Shown: positions 44,486 to 52,597, numbered from the stretch's first letter. The stretch is DNA of 64,000 bases from Bellilinea sp040754815 (GCA_040754815.1 JBFMBX010000002.1:496001-560000); one strand, 5' to 3'. Made by a program: numbers and translations. The notes: generated by a model not told the origin, from the sequence alone.

Positions 44486-45475
44486 TTAAGTCGTCTGAGC
44501 AACCACGCTGCGGCTGCTTACCTTTCTTCCATGAGAAAGCAATTCACCCACTCTTTCAACAGCCTGATCGAGCGTTTCTCCAAGAAAGATGCCGGGAATC
44601 TGCTTTCTGAGTTCCGGTTTGATGTTGAAAGCCATGCCGCCATAGCCGAATATTGGAGTTGGGCGCAGGCGGTTGACCTTTTCCTGCATTCGCCGCAGTT
44701 CAATGGCTGCCGATTCCATGCTGGCACTCAAGATGATCATGTTCGGCTTTTCGTAGCGGGCATAGTCCACCAGATCTTCCAAAGGAATATCCGGGCCGAG
44801 GTACTCCACCCGGTAACCCTCGCTGCGCAGTAACAGCGCCATCATCAACGCGCCAATTTCATGCTGTTCGGTAGGTGCTCCGCCAATCAACAAATGGGGA
44901 GCGCCACGCCGGCTGGGATACGACTGCATCAGAGCCAGCAGTTTTCCGCGCAGGTAAGAGCTGGCAAAATGTTCGGTAGTAATCCGTATATCACCGCGGT
45001 ACCATGCTTCGCCAATTTCCACCAGAGTCGGCACCAGAATCTGAGTGCAAACGGTAATCAGATCGTAACCCGCCAGCACCTCTTTGAGAATATCTCCGCT
45101 GCGCACTTCGTCATGTTTGATCAGTGCCCTGAACAACTGCTCAGCATACATCTGCGGCGGATTTTCCGGTTTTACCCGCCCCATAGCCGGCGCTTCCGGC
45201 ACGGCTTCGGGCCAGGCACCGTTGCGGGTCATGCTGCGCAATTCGCTGATGGCGTTACTGATGGAAACACCTTCATCTATGCGTTTTTTCAACCAGCGCA
45301 AAATGGCCACATCGCGGTCGGAGTAAAGACGGTAGCGGTTATCCGAGCGATGAGGAGTCAACACTTCGTGACGCCGTTCCCATGCCCGCAAAGTGACCGG
45401 TCGAATTCCAGTTTGAGCAGCCACTGCTTTGATGGTGTATTTGGGATCATCGGAGAAATCGGTGATTGTTTTCAT
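44486..45475 (-). CDS. CarH/LitR-type MerR regulator with B12-binding photosensor domain (copy 2)
   Basis: This is a 329-aa paralog of the neighbouring regulator with the same architecture. The MerR helix-turn-helix is at about 12-80 (YTIKAVAAQTGIRPVTLRAW), the photosensor motif is W158-x9-E168-H169, and the cobalamin-binding E203-x-H205-x2-G208 sits in a C-terminal Rossmann fold. GAAAGGAAACTGGC precedes its ATG. Its own promoter region contains five TTGTACA/TTATACA-type repeats, suggesting autoregulation. Two tandem B12 regulators recall the CarA-CarH pair of Myxococcus, but here both keep all photosensor residues. Confidence 0.9.
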   Translation of the reverse strand: MKTITDFSDDPKYTIKAVAAQTGIRPVTLRAWERRHEVLTPHRSDNRYRLYSDRDVAILRWLKKRIDEGVSISNAISELRSMTRNGAWPEAVPEAPAMGRVKPENPPQMYAEQLFRALIKHDEVRSGDILKEVLAGYDLITVCTQILVPTLVEIGEAWYRGDIRITTEHFASSYLRGKLLALMQSYPSRRGAPHLLIGGAPTEQHEIGALMMALLLRSEGYRVEYLGPDIPLEDLVDYARYEKPNMIILSASMESAAIELRRMQEKVNRLRPTPIFGYGGMAFNIKPELRKQIPGIFLGETLDQAVERVGELLSHGRKVSSRSVVAQTT

Positions 45476-45521
45476 GCCAGTTTCCTTTCTTTGGATGAGG
45501 CATCCTCATCGCCAGAATAGA

Positions 45522-45539
45522 TTGTACCAACCTTATACA
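45522..45539 (+). promoter_or_regulatory. Candidate operator repeats proximal to the copy-2 regulator gene
   Basis: TTGTACC (45522) and TTATACA (45533) are direct repeats in exact 11-base spacing, lying downstream of the promoter in the 5' leader of the copy-2 gene. Confidence 0.5.
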
Positions 45540-45546
45540 CTCTACT

Positions 45547-45575
45547 ACTATAGCAGGTTTTATAAGGTTTGTACA
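45547..45575 (-). promoter_or_regulatory. Probable promoter of the copy-2 regulator gene
   Basis: On the minus strand, TGTACA and TATAGT are separated by 17 bases. The -35 box coincides with an operator-like TTGTACA repeat. Confidence 0.5.
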
Positions 45576-45599
45576 GTACCCTTGTACAATTCTAATACA
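45569..45599 (+). promoter_or_regulatory. Candidate CarH operator repeats at the copy-2 promoter
   Basis: TTGTACA at 45569, TTGTACA at 45582 and TAATACA at 45593 are spaced by 13 and 11 bases. They overlap the -35 region of the minus-strand promoter, consistent with autorepression. Confidence 0.55.
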
Positions 45600-45609
45600 A
45601 CTCTTAACT

Positions 45610-46944
45610 TTATACTTCCCGCAAATACATCGGTAAACCGTGGCGAGGACGAAGTGTCACCAGTGGGTCAACCTTTACCGGTTTGCTCTCATCGAGTTCA
45701 AGCCGGAAACGCCGCGTAACAGCCGCAAGGATCAATACCCCCTCGATCATCGCAAAATGGTTGCCAATGCACAGGCGCGGCCCGCCACCGAATGGAATAT
45801 ACACAAAACGAGGAATTTTCCGCTCATTGCCGCCGGTAAACCGGTGGGGAACGAATTTTTCCGGTTCATCCCAGAATTGGGGGTGGCGGTGAATGACATA
45901 CGGACTGACGACGATCAATGAACCGGCCGGCACTGCCTCTCCATGCAACTCGTCGGCCTCAACGGCCTTGCGGGTAATCAGCCACGCTGGCGGGTAAAGG
46001 CGCAGGGCCTCCGAAAACACCGCGGCGGTCAACGGCAAGCACTCCAGATCCGCAACCTGCAGCATTCGGCCGGCCGGCAGTTTTTCTACCTCCCGGCGCA
46101 TTTCTTCCCAAACCGCAGGATGTTGTGCCAGCAAGTACCATGACCAGGTCAGCGCACTGGCAACGGTTTCGTGACCGGCGATCAATAAGGTGATGATTTC
46201 ATCGCGAATCTGCTGTTCGGTCAATGCCGCTCCGCCGCTTTCTTCATCGCGCGCATCCATCAACATCCCTAACAGGTCATCATACTTTTCACCGCTGCGC
46301 CGGCGGTTTTCCATGATCTCGAAAACCGCCTCGTCCAGTTGGCGGAGTGCCTTGCGGAAAGAAAGATTTTGGGGAATGGGCAGCCAGTCCGGCGGAGCAA
46401 ACGGGTTTTGGGCGCGGTAGATCACATGATCGAGGGCCGTCAGCACCGCCCCGGTCAGACGCGGCGCGTTCTGGCGCAGGTCAATCGAAAAGAGCGCCTG
46501 ACCCACAATTTCCAGTGTCAACGCCATCATCTCGCGGTCCACATCCAGCACCTCACCGTCCGCAAGTCTGCCCCAGCGTTCCAGCATGGCGTCAACCGCC
46601 GGTGTAATCACCCGGTCCAGATTCGCCAGCCGTGGACGGGCAAAAGCCGGTTGTTCCATCCGCCGGTGACGCAGCCATTCCTCGCCGTCACTGGTCAGCA
46701 ACCCCCTGCCCGTAATCGTTGCCAGCGTGTTGTACTGAATGGTGTCTTTGGAGTAGTTGCGGTGATGATCCTGCAAGACATGCCGAATCAGGTCGGGATG
46801 GTTGATGAAAAAAACGCGCGTTTTGCCAACCTTGAAACCCACCAGATCACCATAACGCCGGGCGCATTCCAGCAGGAAGCCCGGCGTATCTTTACGAATT
46901 TTAGCAAGATGAGGAAGAAGATCTCTTCCGCTTAGGACCTGCAC
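45610..46944 (-). CDS. Cytochrome P450, CYP175-like (probable carotenoid hydroxylase)
   Basis: This 444-aa P450 has the oxygen-activation I-helix motif AGHETVASALTWS, the K-helix ExxR in SEALRLYPP, and the heme-ligand motif FGGGPRLCIG. Stretches such as TGRGLLTSDGEEWLRHRR and LRLYPPAWLITRKA strongly resemble CYP175A1, the beta-carotene hydroxylase of Thermus thermophilus; this is from memory. The GTG start has AGAGGTG just upstream. It is 9 bases downstream of the lipoprotein gene and next to the B12 regulator, fitting the carotenoid island. No lycopene cyclase gene is seen in the window. The redox partner is unknown. Confidence 0.87.
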   Translation of the reverse strand: MQVLSGRDLLPHLAKIRKDTPGFLLECARRYGDLVGFKVGKTRVFFINHPDLIRHVLQDHHRNYSKDTIQYNTLATITGRGLLTSDGEEWLRHRRMEQPAFARPRLANLDRVITPAVDAMLERWGRLADGEVLDVDREMMALTLEIVGQALFSIDLRQNAPRLTGAVLTALDHVIYRAQNPFAPPDWLPIPQNLSFRKALRQLDEAVFEIMENRRRSGEKYDDLLGMLMDARDEESGGAALTEQQIRDEIITLLIAGHETVASALTWSWYLLAQHPAVWEEMRREVEKLPAGRMLQVADLECLPLTAAVFSEALRLYPPAWLITRKAVEADELHGEAVPAGSLIVVSPYVIHRHPQFWDEPEKFVPHRFTGGNERKIPRFVYIPFGGGPRLCIGNHFAMIEGVLILAAVTRRFRLELDESKPVKVDPLVTLRPRHGLPMYLREV

Positions 46945-46953
46945 AAATCACCT

Positions 46954-47892
46954 CTACGGGGTGGGATTTTCCCAATATCTTACCTGATCTACTTTGATTG
47001 TGAAATCTTCTGTATCACGTGCGCCCACAAACACCCCGAAGTAACCTTTGGTGAAGGTGTCATCGCGCACCTCGCCGATCAGTTCACCGTTGACGTATAT
47101 AATCAGGCGGTCGCCGATGGCCATCACGCCCAATCGATTGGTCTGATTTGCACCGGCCTTCACGGCGGATTTGGCGGTCCATGGAATCAGGTTGGCCATC
47201 TCACCCTTCGCGCCAACGGTGGCATCCCAACGGCGCAGGGAGACTTTTCCATCACAGGTTAACCCAACCAGATAGCCGCGATTGGGGTTGCGGCTTTCCG
47301 GAACGCGCACGATCATGCCGTAGCGGTCGTTGCCGCTGCAATTGCCGGTTTGAAAAGTGGTTTCCAGGTAAAAGTTGGTCAATTCCGGCCAGGTCAAACG
47401 CCAGCCGTCGGTGGTGGTCAGACCGGTCAAAAACATTACCCCGTCACTGAAAGAAATATCGGTGTACTGATCAGCGCCGGTAGGCCAGTTATTATCGTTG
47501 TCCATGTTATCCGTCCAGTCGGCTGAACCCAAACGCGCAACGGGGTCGTTTGGCGAAGGCGTAAAGGCAATCGTGGCCGTGGGCTGGGTTGTTGCGGTTG
47601 GGCTGGGTTGTGCGGTTTCGGTTGGGGTGGAAACCGGCTGAGTTGGAGAAGGACTCGCCTCCGTTGGCTGGCGCGTTTCGGTTGGCGGCGGAGGGGTTTG
47701 GGTAGGGGGAATGGTGGGCAACGGCTGGGTGGGCTGCAGGCCGGCTTCATCGGTTGCGGTGGGCATGGTCGTCAATATGGCCGCCACCTGCGTGGCAATG
47801 GTGTTTTCATCCGGTGTCGGCATGGGCTGAAACACACCGCCGCAACCAGTCAGCAAAAACAAAGCAAAGATGGCAGCAATCCATTTTTTCAT
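46954..47892 (-). CDS. Lipoprotein with Thr/Pro-rich linker and lectin-like C-terminal domain
   Basis: This 312-aa exported lipoprotein has the lipobox LLTGC (Cys17). A low-complexity linker of about 85 residues, rich in Thr, Pro and Gln, carries the C-terminal domain away from the membrane. That domain (about 125-310) has a beta-sandwich look of the concanavalin/LamG or DUF1080 type: LETTFQ, YGMIVRV, VSLRRW, NRLGVMAIGDRLIIYVNGE and GYFGVFVGA. Such domains often bind carbohydrates, but no ligand can be assigned. Its stop is 9 bases before the P450 start, so the two may be co-transcribed. No functional link is evident. Confidence 0.72.
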   Translation of the reverse strand: MKKWIAAIFALFLLTGCGGVFQPMPTPDENTIATQVAAILTTMPTATDEAGLQPTQPLPTIPPTQTPPPPTETRQPTEASPSPTQPVSTPTETAQPSPTATTQPTATIAFTPSPNDPVARLGSADWTDNMDNDNNWPTGADQYTDISFSDGVMFLTGLTTTDGWRLTWPELTNFYLETTFQTGNCSGNDRYGMIVRVPESRNPNRGYLVGLTCDGKVSLRRWDATVGAKGEMANLIPWTAKSAVKAGANQTNRLGVMAIGDRLIIYVNGELIGEVRDDTFTKGYFGVFVGARDTEDFTIKVDQVRYWENPTP

Positions 47893-47990
47893 TTTTTACA
47901 ACATCCTTCCCATTTCAAAATGGTTCGACAAGATATTTTAAAGACGACTCTCAAACCGCAGCGGTTCCCCAACCATTCCAGATCATAAAC

Positions 47991-48479
47991 CTAGGCGGCT
48001 TTATAGCCGATCTGGCGCAAAAAGTTTTTCCGCCAGGCAATATCCTCCTCACCCTCAATGCCCTTTGGACTGAATCCGTCAATCACACCAAGAATGCCGC
48101 GCCCTTGCTCGCTCTGGGCGATAATCACCTGAGTGGGGTTGGCCGTTGCGCAGAAGATTCGGCACACCTCCGGCACATTGCGCAGCACATTCAATACGTT
48201 GATGGGGTAAAATCCGCTGCCGAGGAAGAGGATGAAAGAATGTCCGGCGGCAATTTTTTGGGCGTTTTTCTGGGCCAGTTCAATCATCTGCCCGTCCGTA
48301 CCGCTCCAGCGAATCAGACATTTGCCGGAGGCTTCGCAAAACGCCAGCCCAAAGCGGATGCCCGGCACGGTGCTCACTAACGCCTCGTGGATATCTTCAA
48401 CCGTCTTGATGAAATGGGATTGTCCCAAAACGAAATTAATTTCTTCCGGTTTTTCAATGCTGACCAGTTCCAGTTCCAT
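47991..48479 (-). CDS. Adenosine-specific kinase family protein (PF04008-like)
   Basis: This 162-aa protein closely fits the adenosine-specific kinase family, best known from archaea and thermophiles. Conserved stretches include NFVLGQSHFIKTVEDIHEAL, GIRFGLAFCEASG, GHSFILFLG.GFYPINVLNV and ANPTQVIIAQSEQGRGILGVIDG. The biochemical role is poorly established; a structural member binds AMP-type ligands. AAAGGAGATT precedes the ATG. It is divergently transcribed from the queuosine precursor transporter. The match rests on memory of the family, with good coverage over the full length. Confidence 0.8.
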   Translation of the reverse strand: MELELVSIEKPEEINFVLGQSHFIKTVEDIHEALVSTVPGIRFGLAFCEASGKCLIRWSGTDGQMIELAQKNAQKIAAGHSFILFLGSGFYPINVLNVLRNVPEVCRIFCATANPTQVIIAQSEQGRGILGVIDGFSPKGIEGEEDIAWRKNFLRQIGYKAA

Positions 48480-48532
48480 GGCTGAATCTCCTTTCTGTGC
48501 TTAATTTTACATATAAATGGTAGAATTACCGG

Positions 48533-48556
48533 CGTCAGGCGCTTGAATTCCTGACG
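48533..48556 (+). promoter_or_regulatory. Hairpin in the leader of the queuosine precursor transporter
   Basis: CGTCAGG pairs with CCTGACG over a 10-base loop, about 35 bases before the start. It does not match the preQ1 riboswitch consensus I know, but a ligand-responsive leader would make sense at this gene. Confidence 0.3.
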
Positions 48557-48591
48557 GAAACCAGTTTGAGTTGGAAGTGATACAGGATTAC

Positions 48592-49314
48592 ATGCAAAAC
48601 GAAACCAACCGCACCTATCGTTACTTTGACTGGGTGATGGCCCTGTTCGTCACCGTCTTGATCATCAGCAACATAGCCTCTTCGGCAAAAATCATTGACT
48701 GGGGAGTTTCAATTGCCGGTTTACGGCTGGCCTTCGATGGCGGCACGATACTCTTCCCTATCTCCTACATCTTTGGAGATGTGTTAACGGAAGTATACGG
48801 CTTCCGGCGCGCCCGGCGCGTGATCTGGACGGGTTTCGCCATGCTGGGGCTGACGGCGCTCGTCCTCTGGCTGGTGCGCATCATGCCGGGAGAAGCCACC
48901 TGGCAGGAATACGCCGGACAGACGGCGTATGAAGCCATTTTGGGCGGCATCAGCAGCGGGGGCATTGTGGTGGCGTCACTGGTTGCCTATCTGGCCGGTT
49001 CGTTCAGCAATTCCATTGTACTGGCCCGCATGAAGGTACTCACCCGCGGGCGGTTTTTGTGGATGCGCACCATCGGCAGCACACTGGTCGGTGAGGGAGT
49101 AGATACGCTGGTCTTCATTTTTGTCGCTACGCTGGCAGGCGTCTTCCCGTGGGAATTATTCGCCACACTGACCTTTACCAATTACATTTTCAAAGTCAGC
49201 ATCGAAGCGATTATGACCCCCATCACCTACCAGATCGTGAATGCGCTGAAACGTGCAGAAAACGAAGATTACTTCGATACCCACACCCGTTTTACGCCGT
49301 TTGCGGTGCAGTAG
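48592..49314 (+). CDS. yhhQ: Queuosine precursor transporter (YhhQ/VUT family)
   Basis: This is a 240-aa membrane protein with about six helices. The family signature is clear: FDGGTILFPISYIFGDVLTEVYGFRRARRVIW, followed by SFSNSIVLARMKVLTRGRFLWMRTIGSTLVGEGVDT. YhhQ imports preQ0/preQ1 for synthesis of the queuosine tRNA modification. ATG at 48592 with AGGA five bases upstream is preferred over a TTG seven codons earlier. The 3' end overlaps the convergent rsmI gene by 23 bases. Confidence 0.9.
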   Translation: MQNETNRTYRYFDWVMALFVTVLIISNIASSAKIIDWGVSIAGLRLAFDGGTILFPISYIFGDVLTEVYGFRRARRVIWTGFAMLGLTALVLWLVRIMPGEATWQEYAGQTAYEAILGGISSGGIVVASLVAYLAGSFSNSIVLARMKVLTRGRFLWMRTIGSTLVGEGVDTLVFIFVATLAGVFPWELFATLTFTNYIFKVSIEAIMTPITYQIVNALKRAENEDYFDTHTRFTPFAVQ

Positions 49315-49975
49315 GCTTGCCGGCAATCACCACCACATATTCACCGCGAATCGGCTCTTTTTTGAATAGCTCCACCAGTTCCGCCAGCGGGGCGCGGTAA
49401 ACCGTCTCGAACATCTTGGTCAGGTCGTTAGCCACCGCCGCCGGTCGGTTGCCATAAACTTCCAGCGCATCCGCCAGAAAAGCCTGCAGGCGGTAGGGAC
49501 TTTCGTAAAAAATGAGTGTGTGAGGACTGTCCTGATCCACCATCAGGAAACGCCGGCGCGCACCCGGTTTGCGCGGCGGAAAACCCCGAAAGGTGAAACT
49601 GTGCACCGGCAGGCCGGAAAGTACCAGCGCGGCAATCAGTGCCGTCGGGCCGGGGATGACCGTGAGGGGAATTTTTTCCTCGATCACCCGCCGCACCAGC
49701 AAATAGCCGGGGTCAGAAATCGCCGGCGTGCCGGCATCCGTCACCAGCGCAAGTGAGTTTCCCTCTTTCAGCAGTTCCAGCAGGCGCGGCAGGGCGCGTT
49801 CTTCGTTATCTTCACGGAAGGAAATCTGCCGCTTGTGAAGGTCAAAATGCTTGAGCAGCAGACCGGTTTTACGCGTATCCTCGCTGACCACATAATCTAC
49901 CTGCTGCAGCGTTTCCAGCGCCCGCTGACTGATATCGCCCAAATTGCCTATCGGCGTCGAGACCAGATACAACAC
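49292..49975 (-). CDS. rsmI: 16S rRNA (cytidine-2'-O)-methyltransferase RsmI
   Basis: This SAM-dependent tetrapyrrole-methylase-fold enzyme methylates the ribose of C1402 in 16S rRNA. Motifs include LYLVSTPIGNLGDISQRALE at the N-terminus, SEDTRKTGLLL, VTDAGTPAISDPGY and VIPGPTALIAALVLSGLP. The length (227 aa) is slightly shorter than the 280 aa of E. coli because the C-terminal extension is missing, as in many other bacteria. It is convergent with and overlaps the transporter gene. Confidence 0.95.
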   Translation of the reverse strand: MLYLVSTPIGNLGDISQRALETLQQVDYVVSEDTRKTGLLLKHFDLHKRQISFREDNEERALPRLLELLKEGNSLALVTDAGTPAISDPGYLLVRRVIEEKIPLTVIPGPTALIAALVLSGLPVHSFTFRGFPPRKPGARRRFLMVDQDSPHTLIFYESPYRLQAFLADALEVYGNRPAAVANDLTKMFETVYRAPLAELVELFKKEPIRGEYVVVIAGKPTAPQTA

Positions 49976-50000
49976 AGAAAAATCACCTCACCCGGTCGTT

Positions 50001-50804
50001 TTAAACAATCACAACCTGACTCAAATCGTCTTTCGGCTGGGGATATTCCATCTTCAACCCTTTGAGCGCATCCACCAGCACGCTGGCAACCACCAGATTG
50101 CGGTACCACTTTTTATTGGACGGAACAATAAACCATGGGGCATAATCGGTGCTGGTTTTGTTCAACACATCCTCATACGCCTGCATATACTCCGCCCAGC
50201 GGGCGCGTTCTTTCAGGTCGCCCACACTGAACTTCCAGTGCTTGGTTGGGTCATCCAGACGCGCCTGCAGCCGTTCTTTTTGCTCTTGTAAATCGATGTG
50301 CAGGTAGAATTTAAGAATCAACGTGCCTTCTTCGGCGAGCAAACGCTCAAAATCGTTGATCTGAGCGTAACGCCGTTTCCAGATTTCTTCCGGCACCAAA
50401 CCGTGAACCCTGACCACCAGCACATCCTCATAATGGCTGCGGTTGAAAATGACCATTTCTCCCCTGCCCGGTGTCTGGCGGTGTACCCGCCACAGGTAGT
50501 CGTGATCCAATTCTTCGGGAGTAGGTACTTTGAAATTGGCAACCCTCACCCCTTGCGGATTCACTCCCTCAAATACATGTCGGATGACGCCGTCTTTACC
50601 GCTGGTGTCCATCCCTTGCAGGACGATTAAGACTTTATGCTTATGTTCGGCATATAACAATTCCTGCAACTCTTCCAACTCGCGGTTCAATTCCTGCAAA
50701 CGTTCTCTGCCCTCATCTTTTCCGCCGTTGAAACCATCGGTTTCGCCTGCATCCCACTCCTTCAAATGGATTTTCATCCCCGGTTTGACGCGATATTTGT
50801 CCAT
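50001..50804 (-). CDS. ppk2: Polyphosphate kinase 2 family protein
   Basis: This 267-aa PPK2 enzyme transfers phosphate between polyphosphate and nucleotides. It has Walker A GMDTSGKDG at residues 64-72, Walker B NRSHYEDVL in the middle and the lid region with WKRRYAQINDFERLL. The class (I, II or III) cannot be fixed by eye, although the HWKFSVGDLKERARW segment is typical of class I/III enzymes that phosphorylate AMP or ADP. The ATG at 50804 has AGGGG eight bases upstream; the longer frame is unsupported. Confidence 0.92.
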   Translation of the reverse strand: MDKYRVKPGMKIHLKEWDAGETDGFNGGKDEGRERLQELNRELEELQELLYAEHKHKVLIVLQGMDTSGKDGVIRHVFEGVNPQGVRVANFKVPTPEELDHDYLWRVHRQTPGRGEMVIFNRSHYEDVLVVRVHGLVPEEIWKRRYAQINDFERLLAEEGTLILKFYLHIDLQEQKERLQARLDDPTKHWKFSVGDLKERARWAEYMQAYEDVLNKTSTDYAPWFIVPSNKKWYRNLVVASVLVDALKGLKMEYPQPKDDLSQVVIV

Positions 50805-50935
50805 TTTCGCAGCCCCTGACTTGAAATTTAACTTGATTATAGCCTCAATCGGCTCCAATTCCGAACAGAAACAGGATGGAACTCATCGTCCCATCCCGTT
50901 TTTTCGTGCTTATCATATTTACAGTAAAGACATCC

Positions 50936-51685
50936 TCAAGGTCTGGCGACAAAGTCGAATGTCAATTTAACCTCGTCCTCCGTGTTCAATACTCCTAGAA
51001 TGGAAATCGGCCCGACGCCAAAATCACTCATCAAAATGGTGGTCGTTGCCTGACCGGTCAGGGTATCACCCTGCAACTGGGCGGTAATATCGAACGCTAC
51101 TTCACGGGTCACATCTTTGACCGTCAAATTGCCAATCACCCGAAAGGCATAGGGCGTGGCCTCGCTGTATGCTTCCGGCAAGCCCTCGATGCGCAGAGGT
51201 TCAAATCGGGCAATCGGATAGCGCGATGATTCCAGAAACTGGTTGCGAATCATGCCATCCCGCCGGGAAGAATCGGACTCAAACTGGCTGATATCCACCT
51301 CAATGACGCTGATACTGCTTTGGGGCGGGTTTGCCAGATTGGCATAGACCTCACCACGCACTTCGGTGGTTACCCCCACCGCCACAGAAAAACGGTTATT
51401 CTGGTTCAGGAACGTTTCACCTACCTCGTAGGTCACCTTCGATTCACCCGGCACGATTTTGAAAACTCTGGTTTCCGCCGCTTCAGAGGCAGTGGGTTCG
51501 GTTGTCGGCACTGCCGTTTCCTGCGTTTCGGCGGGTAGGGCAGTGGGTTCGCCGGTTGGTGTCGCTGCCGGTGAATCGGTCGGCAGAGGGGTTTCAAGCG
51601 CCGCCGTGGGTGTGGTTGTGGCTGCCGGCGCGCAGGCCGTCAAAATCAACAACAATATAACCCAGAGCAATGACTGGTTTTTCAT
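50936..51685 (-). CDS. YceI-family lipoprotein
   Basis: This 249-aa exported protein has the lipobox LILTAC (Cys18) and a Thr/Pro/Ala/Glu-rich linker of about 60 residues. A YceI domain follows: FKIVPGESKVTYEVGETFLN, then EVRGEVYANLANPPQSSISVIEVDIS, then VIGNLTVKDVTREVAFD. YceI proteins are lipocalin-like beta barrels that bind polyisoprenoids or other amphiphiles. The start at 51685 has AAGGAGTGAGAAG. A role in binding carotenoids, quinones or undecaprenyl lipids is possible here but is only inference. Confidence 0.88.
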   Translation of the reverse strand: MKNQSLLWVILLLILTACAPAATTTPTAALETPLPTDSPAATPTGEPTALPAETQETAVPTTEPTASEAAETRVFKIVPGESKVTYEVGETFLNQNNRFSVAVGVTTEVRGEVYANLANPPQSSISVIEVDISQFESDSSRRDGMIRNQFLESSRYPIARFEPLRIEGLPEAYSEATPYAFRVIGNLTVKDVTREVAFDITAQLQGDTLTGQATTTILMSDFGVGPISILGVLNTEDEVKLTFDFVARP

Positions 51686-51837
51686 CTTCTCACTCCTTAT
51701 CGAATTGGGCAACTCAACGCTGCGGTGGAATCTCAAATTGAATAAAACAAAGTTTATCCTATTTGTATTAATTCAATATGAAAATATACTGAATTTCGGC
51801 GGTTTATTGGGACAGCCGTTCAGCGGAGGGTAAAATC

Positions 51838-51957
51838 ATGAATCGTCCAGCACACCGGCGTACCAAAAAAGCACCTGCTTCCCCCTGTATTTTTATGCCC
51901 ACCTCTGGCTCAGGTGAAAAGGCTGCCTTATTTCGGATGGCGTTTGCCCGCTGGTGA
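51838..51957 (+). CDS. Possible 39-codon small open reading frame
   Basis: A short frame with an excellent GGAGGG site seven bases before its ATG reads MNRPAHRRTKKAPASP and ends at the TGA at 51955. It is basic at the N-terminus, has no membrane segment and matches nothing I know. It lies antisense to, and just beyond, the end of recR. It may be accidental. Confidence 0.2.
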   Translation: MNRPAHRRTKKAPASPCIFMPTSGSGEKAALFRMAFARW

Positions 51958-51972
51958 GCAGATGTTCCTCCG

Positions 51973-52584
51973 TCAGGAACCCAATTCCTGCCTGCCCGCC
52001 AGAGCCCGCAGCAAGGTGTTCTGGTCGGCATATTCCAGATCGCCTCCCACCGGCAAACCGCGTGCCAGCCGGGTGATGCGCACCCCTGTTCCGGCCAGTT
52101 GCTGCTGGATATAAAGCGCGGTGGCATCCCCCTCCATGCTGGGATTGGTGGCCAGAATTACCTCTTTGACTTTGCCGCCCCTCACCCGCTCCAGCAATGG
52201 TTTGATTCGCAAATCGTCCGGTCCAATCCCCTCGATGGGAGAAAGCACACCGTGCAAGACGTGGTAGCGTCCAAAATAGCCCGCCGTGCGTTCCAGTGCC
52301 AGCACATCCAGCGGTTCTTCCACCACGCAAATGACCCCCTCATCGCGCTGCGGGCTGGCGCAAATATCGCAAATTTCCTGTCCGGCGCGGGTGATATTGA
52401 AGCAAATCTGGCATGTGCCGGTTTCGCTCTTAAGCGCCAGCAGAGCCTCTGCCAGCGCGCGAGAAACTTCCTCTGGCGCGCGCAGCAGGTAAAAGGTCAG
52501 CCGTGAGGCGGTTTTTGGCCCAATGCCCGGCAAACGCTCAAAGGCCAGCGTCAGGTTTTGTACGGCATCCGGTAAGATTGGCAT
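51973..52584 (-). CDS. recR: Recombination protein RecR
   Basis: This 203-aa DNA-clamp protein of the RecFOR pathway loads RecA at gaps. It contains the helix-hairpin-helix LPGIGPKTASRLTFYLL, a four-cysteine zinc site (Cys58, 61, 72, 75) and a Toprim domain (CVVEEPLDVLALE ... EVILATNPSMEGDATALYI). It is the last gene of the dnaX-ybaB-recR operon, 13 bases after ybaB. Confidence 0.96.
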   Translation of the reverse strand: MPILPDAVQNLTLAFERLPGIGPKTASRLTFYLLRAPEEVSRALAEALLALKSETGTCQICFNITRAGQEICDICASPQRDEGVICVVEEPLDVLALERTAGYFGRYHVLHGVLSPIEGIGPDDLRIKPLLERVRGGKVKEVILATNPSMEGDATALYIQQQLAGTGVRITRLARGLPVGGDLEYADQNTLLRALAGRQELGS

Positions 52585-52597
52585 CCCGTCCGCTCAA

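Noticed and set aside
48533..48590. preQ1 riboswitch before the queuosine precursor transporter
   Set aside because: There is a hairpin but no A-rich tail or pseudoknot consensus matching the preQ1 classes I know.
50874..50902. Terminator between yceI and ppk2
   Set aside because: The GGATGG/CCATCC hairpin has its T-tract on the plus strand, whereas both neighbouring genes are on the minus strand.
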